DNA of 64,000 bases, taken from NCBI RefSeq assembly GCF_016522535.1, contig NZ_JAEHOI010000009.1, positions 124,001 to 188,000 on the forward strand. The letters run 5' to 3'. The notes under the pieces are model-generated. The model ran no database searches. It was given only the letters and a program-made list of their open reading frames with translations, and was not told where the DNA came from. The position numbers and the translations under genes are program-made. This document shows positions 37,341 through 47,346 of the stretch, piece by piece; the first letter of the stretch is position 1; each line of letters opens with the position of its first letter. The DNA is from Leucobacter edaphi. GTDB lineage: Bacteria; Actinomycetota; Actinomycetes; Actinomycetales; Microbacteriaceae.

Positions 37341-38852
37341 GTGGCATCTTTGCGGAACCTCGCGACCAAGTACTCGAACCTCGACGAAGCGGAGATCGAG
37401 TGGCTCGAAACGCTCGTCCTTGATTGGCAGCTTCTCGCCGACCTCGCGCTGAGCGACGTCGTGCTGTGGATCCCGACGAAGGAGGACGGGTACCTCGCGG
37501 TCGCGCACGCGCGCCCCGCTGGCTCGGTGACGCTCTTCTACCGGGACGTCATCGGTGACTTCCTGCGCCCCGAGTGGCGCGAGCTCGTCGACGAGGCGAT
37601 GGAGACGAGGCAACCTGCCGTCTCCACCTCCCCGGCCTGGTACGAGGAGAACCCGATGCGGCTCGCCGCCTACTCGGTGAGCCGGGTCGATGAACATGAC
37701 GAGCTGAAGGGGCCGTTCGCGGTCGTCACGGTGCACACGAGCATCGGCGATACGCAGCGGGCCTCTCGCATCGGAGCCGCGTTCCGCGAGGTCGCCCAGG
37801 ATCTCTCAGCGATGATCCAGTTCGGCCTGTTCCCGTCGAAGGTGAGCGGGCGCGGCGGCGAGCAGGGCTCCCCGCGGGCATCGGACGGCCTGGTCCGGAT
37901 CAATCCCGAGGGCATCGCGACGTTCGCGAGCCCGAACACCCAGAGCATCTTCTCCTCGCTCGGCTACCGCGACGAGATCGAGGGCGAGAACTTCGCCGAG
38001 GTCGTTGCCGAGGTCGTCGCGGGACAGTTCGACACGAACGAATCGCTTCCCCTGATCGCGCAGGGAAAGATCGCGAAGCGCGTGGAGATCGACGCGCGCG
38101 GGCGCACCGTCACGCTGCGGTCGATCCCCGTGATCCGCGACGGCGTCCGCATCGGCGGGATCGTGCTCACGCGCGATGTGACCGAGCTGCGCCAGCAGGC
38201 CCAGGAGCTCATCACCAAGGACGCGACGATCCGCGAGATCCATCACCGGGTGAAGAACAATCTGCAGACCGTCGCGTCGCTGCTGCGCGTCCAGGCGCGC
38301 CGCGCGCGCAGCGAGGAGGCGAAGGAGGTGCTCGGGCAGGCGATGCGGCGCGTGGCGGCGATCGCCGTCGTGCACGACACGCTCTCCACCGGGCTGTCGC
38401 AGATCGTCGACTTCGACGTGGTGTTCGACCGCGTGCTCGGCCTCGCGGCCGAGGTCGCGAGCCTGCACAATACGACCGTTCATCTTCACCGCGACGGCAA
38501 GTTCGGCGAGCTCCCCTCCGAGTACGCGACGCCGCTCGCGCTCGCGCTCACGGAGATCGTCACGAACGCGGTCGAGCACGGTCTCGCCGGGCGTGAAGGC
38601 GACGTCTCGATTCGGGCGAATCGCACGGATGAGCGGCTGACGGTCGAGGTCATCGACACCGGCGCCGGTCTGCCGGACGGAGCGGTGGGCGACGGGCTCG
38701 GCACGCAGATCGTCCGCACGCTCATCGAGGGCGAGCTCGGCGGAAGCATCGTCTGGGGCCCGGCCGAGAGCGGGGGCACGAAGGTCGCCGTGGCGGTTCC
38801 CCTGCACTGGATTTCTGCTCAGACCAGAGAGATTCCGCGCATCAACGTGTAG
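37341..38852 (+). CDS. pdtaS: PdtaS-type cytosolic sensor histidine kinase
   Basis: 503 residues without membrane segments. An N-terminal GAF-like domain (about 1-150), a PAS-like domain (about 180-290), then the HisKA_2/HWE-type dimerisation helix with the phosphoacceptor in IREIHHRVKNNLQTVASLL and a HATPase domain (EIVTNAVEHG, DTGAGLP). In mycobacteria PdtaS works with the ANTAR regulator PdtaR; no such regulator is encoded here. Confidence 0.88.
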   Translation: MASLRNLATKYSNLDEAEIEWLETLVLDWQLLADLALSDVVLWIPTKEDGYLAVAHARPAGSVTLFYRDVIGDFLRPEWRELVDEAMETRQPAVSTSPAWYEENPMRLAAYSVSRVDEHDELKGPFAVVTVHTSIGDTQRASRIGAAFREVAQDLSAMIQFGLFPSKVSGRGGEQGSPRASDGLVRINPEGIATFASPNTQSIFSSLGYRDEIEGENFAEVVAEVVAGQFDTNESLPLIAQGKIAKRVEIDARGRTVTLRSIPVIRDGVRIGGIVLTRDVTELRQQAQELITKDATIREIHHRVKNNLQTVASLLRVQARRARSEEAKEVLGQAMRRVAAIAVVHDTLSTGLSQIVDFDVVFDRVLGLAAEVASLHNTTVHLHRDGKFGELPSEYATPLALALTEIVTNAVEHGLAGREGDVSIRANRTDERLTVEVIDTGAGLPDGAVGDGLGTQIVRTLIEGELGGSIVWGPAESGGTKVAVAVPLHWISAQTREIPRINV

Positions 38853-38863
38853 CGGCGAGCGAT

Positions 38864-38920
38864 CGCGTGAGGCCCGTCACCGAGCCCTTCCCGGGGCTAT
38901 TCGGTGACGGGCCTCACGCG
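38864..38920. terminator. Bidirectional terminator downstream of pdtaS
   Basis: A perfect 20-bp stem (38864-38883 with 38901-38920) between pdtaS and the convergent proline-rich membrane gene. Confidence 0.8.
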
Positions 38921-38934
38921 TGCAAGAGGGCCGA

Positions 38935-39486
38935 TCAGGGTTTTCGGTTCCGGATCAGGACCACGGCAGCGATCGTGAGGAGCAGCACTCCGACGGAGAG
39001 GATCCCGCCGATGGCCCAGATCTCGGGCTCGCTCGCCGAGGGGCCGAAGCGGCGCTGCGCGAGGTAGCCGCAGAACGCCAGGATCATGACGCCCCAGATG
39101 ATGGGACTGGGCCGCGGGTTGAATCGGTGCCGCTGCGGGACGGCGCCGTCAGCGCGGGGCAGTGTGGAGGCGGGCACGCTCGCGGGCGACGGCGCAGACT
39201 CTCCTGCGGGCGACGGCGCGGGCTCGCCTGCGGGCGGGGCCGGAGCGGACGGCGGGACCGGCGGGACGGACCGTTCGAAGGCCGGGTCTGGGTCCGGGGC
39301 CGCCGGGGCCGCCGGGGGCACCGGGAGGTCACCGGACCCTGGCGCGGTTGCCGCCGACGTCCCCGCGGGCGTCGCGTCTCCGGCGTCGGGGGACTCCGCC
39401 TGCCGTCCGGGCAGCTCCGGAAGCGGGGTCGTTCGCTGGGGGTCAGCGCGGTCCTCGGGTTCGGGGGTGGGGTACTGGGTGTTCAT
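38935..39486 (-). CDS. Proline-rich two-helix membrane protein
   Basis: 183 residues. About 110 Pro/Ala/Ser-rich, presumably disordered residues precede two C-terminal hydrophobic helices (IIWGVMILAFCGYLA and WAIGGILSVGVLLLTIAAVVLI). The ATG overlaps the stop of the PspC gene as ATGA, so it belongs to that operon. No function recognised; it may be a partner of the PspC protein. Confidence 0.75.
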   Translation of the reverse strand: MNTQYPTPEPEDRADPQRTTPLPELPGRQAESPDAGDATPAGTSAATAPGSGDLPVPPAAPAAPDPDPAFERSVPPVPPSAPAPPAGEPAPSPAGESAPSPASVPASTLPRADGAVPQRHRFNPRPSPIIWGVMILAFCGYLAQRRFGPSASEPEIWAIGGILSVGVLLLTIAAVVLIRNRKP

Positions 39487-41216
39487 CGTGCGTTCTCCGA
39501 ATCGAGCTGGAGCTGAGCCGTCGTGGTCGCGTTCGGGGCCGATCCCGGTACCGCGTGGTCGACCGCGACCCGGCCCGCAGCGACGTAGACCGTCACCAGG
39601 AGCGTATCGCTCGTCGGATGTGCGGCGTTCGCCCCGCCGCTGGTGATCGTGCGGAGGAGGAGGGGGCCGCCCGTGTGCATGCCGCCGGAACCCGTGACCT
39701 CGTCCTCGATCACGCCGGCGAGCACGCGCACGTTGACGACCGCGGGGCGATCCTCGGGGACGGTGACATAGAGGTTCCCTGCGACGAGCGAGGCGGTGAA
39801 CGCGTGCGGACCGCTGCCGTCGCTGAGCGGGGTGTCCTCGCTCAGGTCGAGCTGGACGTTGCCGGAGACCGCGAGAACCCCGGGCTCCGATCCGTTCGTG
39901 ACCACGTTCCCGAAGGCCTGGAAGCGGCTTCCGGACGGCAGGATCGCGGCCACCGTGAGCGCGACCACGCCGCAGGCCGCGAGAAACCCGACCCACCCGG
40001 TGCGGCTGCCGCGGATGCCCGCGACGATCAGCGCGAGCGCGAGCGTTGAGAGTCCCGCGATCAGGCCGGCGAGCAGGAGATCATGGCTGGGCAGGCCGGA
40101 GGCCAGCCCGAACGCGGCGGCGCCTCCCGCGGCGAGCAGCGCCGCCGCGAGCGAGACGAGCGTGAACACCGGGCCGGCCTTGCGCGCCTCGTGCTCGGCC
40201 GCGTATCTGGCGCCCCGCTCCTCGGAGCGCCTACCCACGTCCTCGGCCCACGCCTCCGCTCGCTTGCCCGCTTTCTTCCCCCACTCGGTGGCCTGCTCGC
40301 CGGTGCGGCGGCCCCACTCGTCGGCGCGGCTCGCGAAGCTCTCGGCGGAGCCGTCCGCGCCGCCGGTGGCGCTGGCCCCCGCGGTGGCGCCAGGAGCGGC
40401 TCCCGGGCCGGGACCAGCTGGGAACGCGTCGGGGTCGAGCGGAACGGTGGGCGCGCCGGAGGCGGTCGGTGCGCCGGAGGAGGTCGGTGTGGCGCCAGGA
40501 TCAGGGCTTCCGGCGGCGGGAGCCGTCCAGGCCCCGGGCGCGGACGCGAAGCTCTGCGTGTGCGCGGCCGCTGCCGGTGCCTCCGTTCCGCCGGACCGGG
40601 GCGCGCCAGGGTACCCTCCCTGGGCGCCAGCGGCTCCCGGATCACCGGCTGACGGCGGACCGGCCGGCGGAGTTCCCGCAGATCCCGAGCCCCGCTCCTT
40701 GATGATGCGCGGCAGCCAGATCGCGAGTCCGACGATCACACCGATCCACAGGATCCAGGTGAGCGTCGCCGTCAGCCAGCCGGGGAGGCCGAAGGGGCTG
40801 AGGAGAACCAGGTTCGCGATCCCGAACGGGGATCCCTGGCCGAAGATCACCGGAGTGACGAGCATCGCCGCGATGACGACTGCCGCAATGATCACTCCGG
40901 CTTGCGCTCGCCCCCGGAACATCTCCTCCAGGTGGATGCGCCCGAACTTGTCGGGCAGCAGGAGCCAGCCGATGAGATAGGCGAGGATGGCGGCCCCGCC
41001 GATGAGGGCGAGGACGACGAAGGCGCCGCGCACGATCAGCGGATCGATGCGGAGGCGATGGGCGATGCCGCCCGCTACGCCGGCGAACCAGCGATCGTCG
41101 CCGCGAACGACTCCGAGACCGCGCAGCCAGGCGAAGAAACCGCTGCCGGAACCGCCCATGGGGGCTCCGGCGCCGGAGCCGGCGTTGGAGGGTTGGGGAT
41201 CGGGTGTCGAGTTCAT
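39483..41216 (-). CDS. PspC-domain membrane protein
   Basis: 577 residues. A PspC domain at about 30-90 (DDRWFAGVAGGIAHRLRIDPLIVRGAFVVLALIGGAAILAYLI, shown here only as landmarks) is followed by further helices, a long Gly/Pro/Ala linker, a charged region (EWGRRTGEQATEWGKKAG), three more helices, and a C-terminal adhesin-like beta domain (GNVQLDLSEDTPL, GNLYVTVPEDRPAVVNVRVLAG). This layout fits an envelope-stress sensor or effector linked to the divergent kinase. Start ATG 41216; the much longer open frame upstream is antisense to other genes. Confidence 0.82.
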   Translation of the reverse strand: MNSTPDPQPSNAGSGAGAPMGGSGSGFFAWLRGLGVVRGDDRWFAGVAGGIAHRLRIDPLIVRGAFVVLALIGGAAILAYLIGWLLLPDKFGRIHLEEMFRGRAQAGVIIAAVVIAAMLVTPVIFGQGSPFGIANLVLLSPFGLPGWLTATLTWILWIGVIVGLAIWLPRIIKERGSGSAGTPPAGPPSAGDPGAAGAQGGYPGAPRSGGTEAPAAAAHTQSFASAPGAWTAPAAGSPDPGATPTSSGAPTASGAPTVPLDPDAFPAGPGPGAAPGATAGASATGGADGSAESFASRADEWGRRTGEQATEWGKKAGKRAEAWAEDVGRRSEERGARYAAEHEARKAGPVFTLVSLAAALLAAGGAAAFGLASGLPSHDLLLAGLIAGLSTLALALIVAGIRGSRTGWVGFLAACGVVALTVAAILPSGSRFQAFGNVVTNGSEPGVLAVSGNVQLDLSEDTPLSDGSGPHAFTASLVAGNLYVTVPEDRPAVVNVRVLAGVIEDEVTGSGGMHTGGPLLLRTITSGGANAAHPTSDTLLVTVYVAAGRVAVDHAVPGSAPNATTTAQLQLDSENAR

Positions 41217-41330
41217 GCTTCGAGTCTGCCGTCGCTGGGATTTCGGGGCTATGGGGGTTCCCCCTGATGCGACCCTGAGATATCGGCTCAGCGCGCTTCG
41301 GGGTCGGCGGTCCCTGCTTTGATAGTGGGT

Positions 41331-42920
41331 ATGGAACGTCCTCCGCTCGTGCGTGCGCAGCAGGACCGCCTGCTCGCTGGAGTGAGCGCGGGCCTCGCGG
41401 CGCACCTCGGCGTGCCCGTGAATGGGGTGCGCGCCGCACTCCTCCTGCTGACGCTCTTCGGCGGCGCCGGCGCGATGCTCTACGCCTGGTTCTGGATCAT
41501 GATCCCGGCAGAGGGCGAAACGGCGGCGACGCCGCGTATGAGAAGTGCGTTGACGGCGCCGGAGCGACCCGCGGCCCCCGCGGGGTCCGGCGCGGCGGCG
41601 GCCGCACCGAGCGCGGCGGGCGCCGCGCAACCCGGAGCGAAAGCCCCGGCTCGCCCCGGTCCGATCGCCCCGCAGGCCGCCGCTCTCACCGCGGCGCCGA
41701 CCGCGGTTCCCGTTCCCCCGCCAGCTCAGGCCGGGCCGCGAACCGCGGACCCCGCGGCGCGATCGGGCGGAGCCGCGAACGCGCCGGGGTTCCGGGCTCC
41801 GGACTCCGCCGCAGCCCCCGGGGCCGGGGGCGCCGCGGGATCCACCGGGGAACGAGCCCGGGCCAGCGGCAAGGTGCCGGCAGCCGAGCGCCAGGCGAGG
41901 CGCCGCTTCCCGATCGCAGAACTCCTGCTCGGAACGGCGTTCCTCGTGGCTGGGATCGGTCTCGTGCTGACCCGCTTCGGGGTCAGAATCGACCTCGGTA
42001 TCGTGCTCCCCGGTCTCGCGGTGCTCGCGGGTGTCGGCCTCGCCTGGTGGCAGATCGTCGACCGGGAGCGTCCCGATCGCAACCAGATTCCCCGCGTACT
42101 CGGCGCTCTCGCGCTCGTGGCGGTCGGCGTGCTGATGTTCTTCGTCACGGCGCGGGAGCCGAGCGTGTGGACGGTGATCGTCGCATCGCTCGCCGTCCTT
42201 GCGGGCGTCGCCCTCGCCCTCGCGCCGCTGCTCCTCCGGATCAACCGGGAGCTCGTCGCCGAGCGCTCGGCGCGGGCGCGGGAGGCGGAGCGCGCGGAGA
42301 TCGCCGCGCACCTGCACGATTCGGTGCTGCAGACGCTCGCACTGATCCAGCAGCGCTCCGAGCCGGGCAGCGAGGTCGCGCGGATCGCCCGCGGTCAGGA
42401 GAGAGAGCTCAGGGACTGGCTGTTCATGACCGCAGACGGCGGCGAAGCGCCGCCGCGCGAGGCCGCGGCGGTCGAACTCCGAACGCACGCCGCCCAGCTC
42501 GAGGAGCGGCACGAGGTGCGCTTCGAAGTCGTCTCGGTGGGCGATGGCGACCGCGCCGAGGCTCCAGAACCCCTCATCGCAGCCGCCCGCGAGGCCATGC
42601 TCAACGCGGCCCGCCACGCTGGGGGAGAGGTCACCGTGTACGTCGAGGGCACCCCCGAGCGGTTCTCGATCGACGTCACCGATCGCGGACCCGGTCTCGA
42701 CCCCGAGAACCTGCCGGAGGATCGCGGCGGCGTCCGCGAGTCGATCCTCGGCCGCATGGAGCGCGCGGGCGGCACCGCACGCATCGTTCCCGGCCCGGGC
42801 GGGGGGACCTCGGTGCGCCTCGGAATCGCGCGCACGCCGCTCTCGGGCGGAGACCACGGCCAGGGGCCTCACGGCCCCGCACAGCCAGCGAACCCGACCA
42901 CGGAAGGAACGCAGCCATGA
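41331..42920 (+). CDS. PspC-domain sensor histidine kinase (NarL-partner type)
   Basis: 529 residues. An N-terminal PspC domain (RLLAGVSAGLAAHLGVPV) is fused through an Ala/Pro-rich linker to four hydrophobic segments, then a dimerisation helix with the phosphoacceptor in AEIAAHLHDSVLQTLALI and a HATPase_c domain (REAMLNAARHAGG, DRGPGLDPENL). The ATG at 41331 is used; a TTG twelve bases earlier is possible. The response regulator overlaps the end as ATGA. It is divergent from the PspC membrane protein, so it probably responds to envelope stress; this is inference. Confidence 0.88.
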   Translation: MERPPLVRAQQDRLLAGVSAGLAAHLGVPVNGVRAALLLLTLFGGAGAMLYAWFWIMIPAEGETAATPRMRSALTAPERPAAPAGSGAAAAAPSAAGAAQPGAKAPARPGPIAPQAAALTAAPTAVPVPPPAQAGPRTADPAARSGGAANAPGFRAPDSAAAPGAGGAAGSTGERARASGKVPAAERQARRRFPIAELLLGTAFLVAGIGLVLTRFGVRIDLGIVLPGLAVLAGVGLAWWQIVDRERPDRNQIPRVLGALALVAVGVLMFFVTAREPSVWTVIVASLAVLAGVALALAPLLLRINRELVAERSARAREAERAEIAAHLHDSVLQTLALIQQRSEPGSEVARIARGQERELRDWLFMTADGGEAPPREAAAVELRTHAAQLEERHEVRFEVVSVGDGDRAEAPEPLIAAAREAMLNAARHAGGEVTVYVEGTPERFSIDVTDRGPGLDPENLPEDRGGVRESILGRMERAGGTARIVPGPGGGTSVRLGIARTPLSGGDHGQGPHGPAQPANPTTEGTQP

Positions 42921-43600
42921 CCGAACAGCAGCCGGGAGCCGAAACGGCGATCCGCATCGTGATCGTCGACGATCACCAGATCTTCCGCACGGGCCTCCGC
43001 GCTGAACTGGGTGCCGAGCTCGATGTCGTCGGCGAGGCGGCAACCGTGGACGAGGCCGTCGCCGTGATCGCGCAGACCCGGCCGGCGGTCGTGCTCCTCG
43101 ACGTTCACCTGCCCGGAGGTACGGGCGGTGGCGGCGCAGAGGTGGTCCGGGCGCTCGCCGCGGCCGGCTCGGCCCCGGAGACCCGCTTTCTCGCGCTCAG
43201 CGTCTCCGACGCGGCAGACGACGTGGTGAGCGTGATCCGAGCGGGCGCGCGCGGCTACCTCACCAAGACGTCGTCGGGCGCCGAGGTCACGGCCGCCGTG
43301 CTGCGCGTGCGTGACGGCGACGCCGTGTTCTCGCCGCGGCTCGCCGGCTTCGTGCTCGACGCGTTCGGCGCGGGCACCGGAGAGACCGCGGCCGCGGACG
43401 ACGAGCTCGACCGGCTGTCTGCGCGAGAGCAGGAGGTCATGCGGATGATCGCGCGCGGCTACGCCTACAAGGAGGTCGCCGCCGAGCTGTTCCTCTCGGT
43501 GAAGACCGTCGAGACGCACGTGTCGAACGTGCTCCGTAAGCTGCAGCTCTCGAACCGGCACGAGCTCACGGCGTGGGCCCTGTCGCGGCGCCTGCTCTGA
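42917..43600 (+). CDS. NarL/LuxR-family response regulator
   Basis: 227 residues. Receiver domain with IVIVDDHQIFR, phosphoacceptor D62 in VVLLDVHLPGG and the conserved Lys in YLTKTSSG, then a LuxR helix-turn-helix (LSAREQVMRMIARGYAYKEVAAELFLSVKTVETHVSNVLRKL). It is the cognate partner of the PspC-kinase by operon overlap and probably controls the neighbouring PspC operon. Confidence 0.93.
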   Translation: MTEQQPGAETAIRIVIVDDHQIFRTGLRAELGAELDVVGEAATVDEAVAVIAQTRPAVVLLDVHLPGGTGGGGAEVVRALAAAGSAPETRFLALSVSDAADDVVSVIRAGARGYLTKTSSGAEVTAAVLRVRDGDAVFSPRLAGFVLDAFGAGTGETAAADDELDRLSAREQEVMRMIARGYAYKEVAAELFLSVKTVETHVSNVLRKLQLSNRHELTAWALSRRLL

Positions 43601-43651
43601 ACAGGAGTTCCTCCCGCAGGCCGTCCCGGGGGTGCGCTCCGACCGGAGGAA

Positions 43652-45181
43652 TCAGTCCCAGCCGGGGAGCCACACGTGCAATCGGAAGAACCAGTCGGTG
43701 ACCGGCATCCCCGACCACAGCGGGAAGAACCACAGTGCTAGGGCGAGGGCGATCGTGAGGAACACCCCGAGGGCCGCGCGACGGCTGCCCAGCTCGTCGC
43801 GAGACAGCGCCTCGAGGCCCGGCTCCGTCTCGCCGAATCGGCACAGCCTCGCGAAGACGAGCGCGAGCGCGAGCGCCGTGAACGGCGTCAGCACGACCGC
43901 ATAGAACTGGAACACCGCGGGGCGCGAGAACGTGAGTACCCACGGCAGCCACCCCGAGAGGAAGCCGACGACCACGAAGGTCGCGGCCCGCGTCGGCAGT
44001 GAGATGCTCCCCGTCGAGCTGGCGCGCGCCGCGAACCAGGCGAGCGCGCAGATCGCGAGCGCCCCGCCCCAGGTCAGGATCGGGTTCGGCAGCGGCGTGA
44101 CCGCGGCGACGCACTCGTGCCACGGGCAGCCGTCGGTCCAGCGGGTCTCGTACATCGCGGTCGGCCGGAGTGCGAGCGGCCAGGTCAGCGGATTCGACTG
44201 GTAGGGATGCGGCGCGTCGAGCGTTCCGTGCCAGGAGAGCATGTCGGCGTGGTACTTCAGCAGCGAGGACCACCACGGAACCGCCGGGTCGCGTCCCCAC
44301 CCGCCGGGAGTCACGATCCAGCCGACCCAGCTCGCCGCGTACACGAGCACCGTGAGCGGCAGCGTCAGAACGGCCGTGACCCCAGCCTGGGCGAGGGAGC
44401 GCAGCACGGCGAACCGCTCGTGCGCGCGCAGCCGGCTCGCGAGATCGCGGAGCGCGATCAGGATCAGGAACGCCGCGAGCGGATACAACCCCGACCACTT
44501 CACCGAGGCGGCCGCCCCGAACGTGAGCGCCGCCGCGACGAGCCAGGGGCGGCCCCACGTGATCGGGATCCTGATCGGCGCCGGGGGAGGCTCCCCGGGG
44601 TGCGCCGCAGCCGGGCGCCCATCGGGCCCAGCAGCGCTCGCGACGATCCGGCCGCTCGCGACGAGACCCTTCCACACGAACAGCGCACCGAGCAGCACGA
44701 AGAAGGTGAGGAAGCCGTCCAGAAGTCCCACCCGCGAGAGCGTCACGTGAACGCCGTCGAGCGCGAGCAGAAGGCCCGCGATCGACGCGACGATCAGGCT
44801 CTTCGAGAGATGCCAGCCGAGCCGCATGACCAGCGCCACCGTCAGCGCGCCGAACAGCGCGGAGGCGCTGCGCCAGCCCCACCCGTTGTCGGGCCCGAAC
44901 GCGAGAACGCCGATCCCGATCAGCCACTTTCCCAGAGGCGGGTGGACCGCGTACGAGGGGTCGTCGAGAAAGGCGGTCGCCCTCCCGCCGCTCATCCCCG
45001 GCTCCGAATCCGGCCACGACGTGGGGAAACCGTGCGCGAGTTGCGAGATCGCATCGCGCACGTAGTACAGCTCGTCGAAGACGAGCGTGCCCGGGCGGTC
45101 GAGCGCGAAGAAGCGCAGCGCCGCGGCGACGACGAGAACCGCGGCGGGCAAGACCCATCCGTGACGCTCGAACACCCGCAT
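43652..45181 (-). CDS. pmt: Protein O-mannosyltransferase (PMT family)
   Basis: 509 residues, polytopic GT39 enzyme that transfers mannose from polyprenyl-phosphate-mannose to secreted proteins at the outer face of the membrane. It shows the catalytic DE motif in [13 protein letters not shown], the [12 protein letters not shown] loop, ~11 hydrophobic segments and the C-terminal four-helix PMT unit ending in [13 protein letters not shown]. Start ATG 45181, seven bases after a TAGCCT element on the minus strand. It is divergent from proS. Confidence 0.93.
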   Translation of the reverse strand: MRVFERHGWVLPAAVLVVAAALRFFALDRPGTLVFDELYYVRDAISQLAHGFPTSWPDSEPGMSGGRATAFLDDPSYAVHPPLGKWLIGIGVLAFGPDNGWGWRSASALFGALTVALVMRLGWHLSKSLIVASIAGLLLALDGVHVTLSRVGLLDGFLTFFVLLGALFVWKGLVASGRIVASAAGPDGRPAAAHPGEPPPAPIRIPITWGRPWLVAAALTFGAAASVKWSGLYPLAAFLILIALRDLASRLRAHERFAVLRSLAQAGVTAVLTLPLTVLVYAASWVGWIVTPGGWGRDPAVPWWSSLLKYHADMLSWHGTLDAPHPYQSNPLTWPLALRPTAMYETRWTDGCPWHECVAAVTPLPNPILTWGGALAICALAWFAARASSTGSISLPTRAATFVVVGFLSGWLPWVLTFSRPAVFQFYAVVLTPFTALALALVFARLCRFGETEPGLEALSRDELGSRRAALGVFLTIALALALWFFPLWSGMPVTDWFFRLHVWLPGWD

Positions 45182-45188
45182 GCATCCC

Positions 45189-45194
45189 AGGCTA
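45189..45194 (-). promoter_or_regulatory. -10 element, leaderless pmt
   Basis: TAGCCT on the minus strand ends seven bases before the ATG at 45181. Confidence 0.45.
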
Positions 45195-45217
45195 GCGAGC
45201 CGGGTGCCCGCGGCGGC

Positions 45218-45223
45218 TACGAT
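45218..45223 (+). promoter_or_regulatory. -10 element, leaderless proS
   Basis: TACGAT ends six bases before the GTG at 45230. Confidence 0.5.
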
Positions 45224-45229
45224 AGGGGG

Positions 45230-46996
45230 GTGATTACACGGCTCAGCAACTACTTCCTGAAGACCCTCCGTGAGGATCCCGCAGACGCCGAGGTCGCCAG
45301 CCACAAGCTGCTGGTCCGGGCGGGGTACATTCGCCGACAGGCGCCAGGGGTGTTCGGGTGGATGCCGCTCGGCCTGCGCGTGAAGGGCAAGCTCGAGACG
45401 ATCATCCGCGAGGAGATGATCGCCGCGGGCGCCCACGAGGTCCACTTCCCCGGCCTGCTGCCGCGAGAGCCCTACGAGGCGACCGGCCGCTGGGAGGAGT
45501 ACGGCGACGCGCTCTTCCGGCTCCAGGACCGCCACGGCGCCGACTACCTCCTCGCGCCCACGCACGAGGAGGCTTTCACCCTGATGGTGAAGGACATCGT
45601 GAGCTCCTACAAGGATCTCCCGCTGTCGCTGTTCCAGATCCAGGACAAGTACCGCGATGAGGCGCGGCCCCGCGCCGGCCTCCTGCGCGGCCGCGAGTTC
45701 ACGATGAAGGACGCCTACTCCTTCGACGCCACTGACGAGGGGCTCGCCGCGAGCTACCAGGCGCAGCGCGACGCCTATGAGCGGATCTTCACCCGCCTCG
45801 GCCTCGAGTACGTGATCGTGTCGGCAGACGCTGGCGCGATGGGGGGCTCCCGCTCGGAGGAGTTCCTGCTCCCGACCGAGATCGGCGAGGACACCTTCGT
45901 GCGCTCCGCCGGTGGGTACGCGGCGAACGTCGAGGCATACCAGGTGCCCGCTCCCGAGGCGCTCCCGATCGCGGGACAGCCCGCGGCCGAGGTCTTCGAC
46001 TCCCCGAACACGCCCACGATCGAGACGCTCGTCGCGCACGCGAACGCGGTGCTGCCGCGCGCCGACGGTCGCGAGTGGAACGCGGCTGACACGCTCAAGA
46101 ACATCGTCCTCGCGATCACCTCGCCCGCGGGCGAGCGGGAGGTCGTCGTCGTCGGCATCCCCGGCGATCGCGACGCAGACCTCAAGCGCGCCGAGGTCGC
46201 GTTCGCGGGCTTCGAGGTCGAGCCCGCAACGGCCGCCGACTTCGAGAAGCACCCGGGCCTGGTCCGCGGCTACATCGGCCCGGTGAGGGGCGAGGAGGCC
46301 GTGCTCGGTCTTGAGGGAACGACCGGGATCCGCTACCTCCTCGATCCCCGCGTCGTCGACGGCACCGCCTGGATCACGGGCGCGAACATCGACGAGAAGC
46401 ACGTGGCCAACCTCGTGGTCGGCCGCGACTTCTCGGCCGACGGCGTCGCAGACCTCGCGACGGTGCGCGACGGCGATCCCGCGCCCGACGACTCGGGCCC
46501 GATCGAGACGGCGCGCGGCATGGAGATCGGACACGTCTTCCAGCTCGGCCGCAAGTACGCGGAGGCGCTCGGCCTCAAAGTGCTCGACGAGAACGGCAAG
46601 CTCGTGACGGTCACGATGGGTTCCTACGGCATCGGCGTCACCCGCATCATGGCGATCCTCGCCGAGCTGCATCACGACGATCGCGGCCTGATCTGGCCCG
46701 ACGCCGTTGCGCCGTTCGATGTTCACCTGGTCGCAACGGGCAAGGACGCCGCGATCGCCGAGATCGCCGCCGAGCTGGCCGAGACGCTCGATCGGGCGGG
46801 CGTCGAGGTCCTGTTCGATGACCGTCCGAAAGTGTCGCCCGGTGTGAAGTTCGGGGACGCCGAACTGCTCGGCGTGCCGCGCGTCGTGGTCGTGGGCCGT
46901 GACGCGGCGGAGGGCTTCGCCGAGGTCTGGGACCGTCGTACCGGGGCCAAGGAAAAGGTCGCGCTCGCGGACGTTCCTGCCCTGTTCGGAGCCTGA
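45230..46996 (+). CDS. proS: Prolyl-tRNA synthetase (bacterial type with editing domain)
   Basis: 588 residues from the GTG at 45230. Class II motif 1 ([21 protein letters not shown]), motif 2 ([30 protein letters not shown], cited as landmark), the inserted YbaK-like editing domain at about 230-390, motif 3 ([16 protein letters not shown]) and a C-terminal anticodon-binding domain. This is the bacterial subtype. It is followed by a hairpin terminator. Confidence 0.96.
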   Translation: MITRLSNYFLKTLREDPADAEVASHKLLVRAGYIRRQAPGVFGWMPLGLRVKGKLETIIREEMIAAGAHEVHFPGLLPREPYEATGRWEEYGDALFRLQDRHGADYLLAPTHEEAFTLMVKDIVSSYKDLPLSLFQIQDKYRDEARPRAGLLRGREFTMKDAYSFDATDEGLAASYQAQRDAYERIFTRLGLEYVIVSADAGAMGGSRSEEFLLPTEIGEDTFVRSAGGYAANVEAYQVPAPEALPIAGQPAAEVFDSPNTPTIETLVAHANAVLPRADGREWNAADTLKNIVLAITSPAGEREVVVVGIPGDRDADLKRAEVAFAGFEVEPATAADFEKHPGLVRGYIGPVRGEEAVLGLEGTTGIRYLLDPRVVDGTAWITGANIDEKHVANLVVGRDFSADGVADLATVRDGDPAPDDSGPIETARGMEIGHVFQLGRKYAEALGLKVLDENGKLVTVTMGSYGIGVTRIMAILAELHHDDRGLIWPDAVAPFDVHLVATGKDAAIAEIAAELAETLDRAGVEVLFDDRPKVSPGVKFGDAELLGVPRVVVVGRDAAEGFAEVWDRRTGAKEKVALADVPALFGA

Positions 46997-47346
46997 TCGA
47001 GCTGACTCTCTGAGATTCTCGGATCCGGGCGGGGGAGTCGATCCCTGCCCGGATCCGGACCTCGGCACTGAGCGGGGCGCTGCCTGGGGCGGCGTCCCGC
47101 TTCGTGTGTTTCGTGGACGGTGTTCCACCCGGAGGCGGAGGTTTTGGGTTACGTTACTTCGAGGAACTCAATCGCTCGGGGGAGGCGCCAGCCGCCGCGC
47201 CCCGTCAGGATTGAGGTGATCGAAACCGATCCGGGCCCAGTGCGCGAGCACCACACCCGGATCGCCCCGAGAGAAGGAGGTGCGTCACCATCGGTGCGCC
47301 GCAGGATACGACCACAGGTACGACGCAGAGCGCGGCCGCACGACGG
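46997..47346. other. 350-base interval proS / DUF418 gene
   Basis: It contains the proS terminator (47020-47057) and then ~280 bases without a recognisable gene. The right end has a strong ribosome site GAAGGAGG (47273-47280) that does not precede any ATG/GTG in the frame of the next gene at normal distance. Confidence 0.5.
47020..47057 (+). terminator. Terminator downstream of proS
   Basis: An 11-bp perfect stem (47020-47030 with 47047-47057) and a 16-base loop with extra GGG/CCC pairing. Confidence 0.7.

Noticed and set aside
39483-43043. A 1186-codon minus-strand open frame covering the PspC gene and the divergent kinase
   Set aside because: Only the part from 41216 has the PspC domain; the rest is antisense to the kinase and regulator.
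43652-47128. An 1158-codon minus-strand open frame extending the mannosyltransferase upstream through proS
   Set aside because: The extra ~650 residues are antisense to proS and show no family features. The enzyme begins with its conserved N-terminal helix at 45181.
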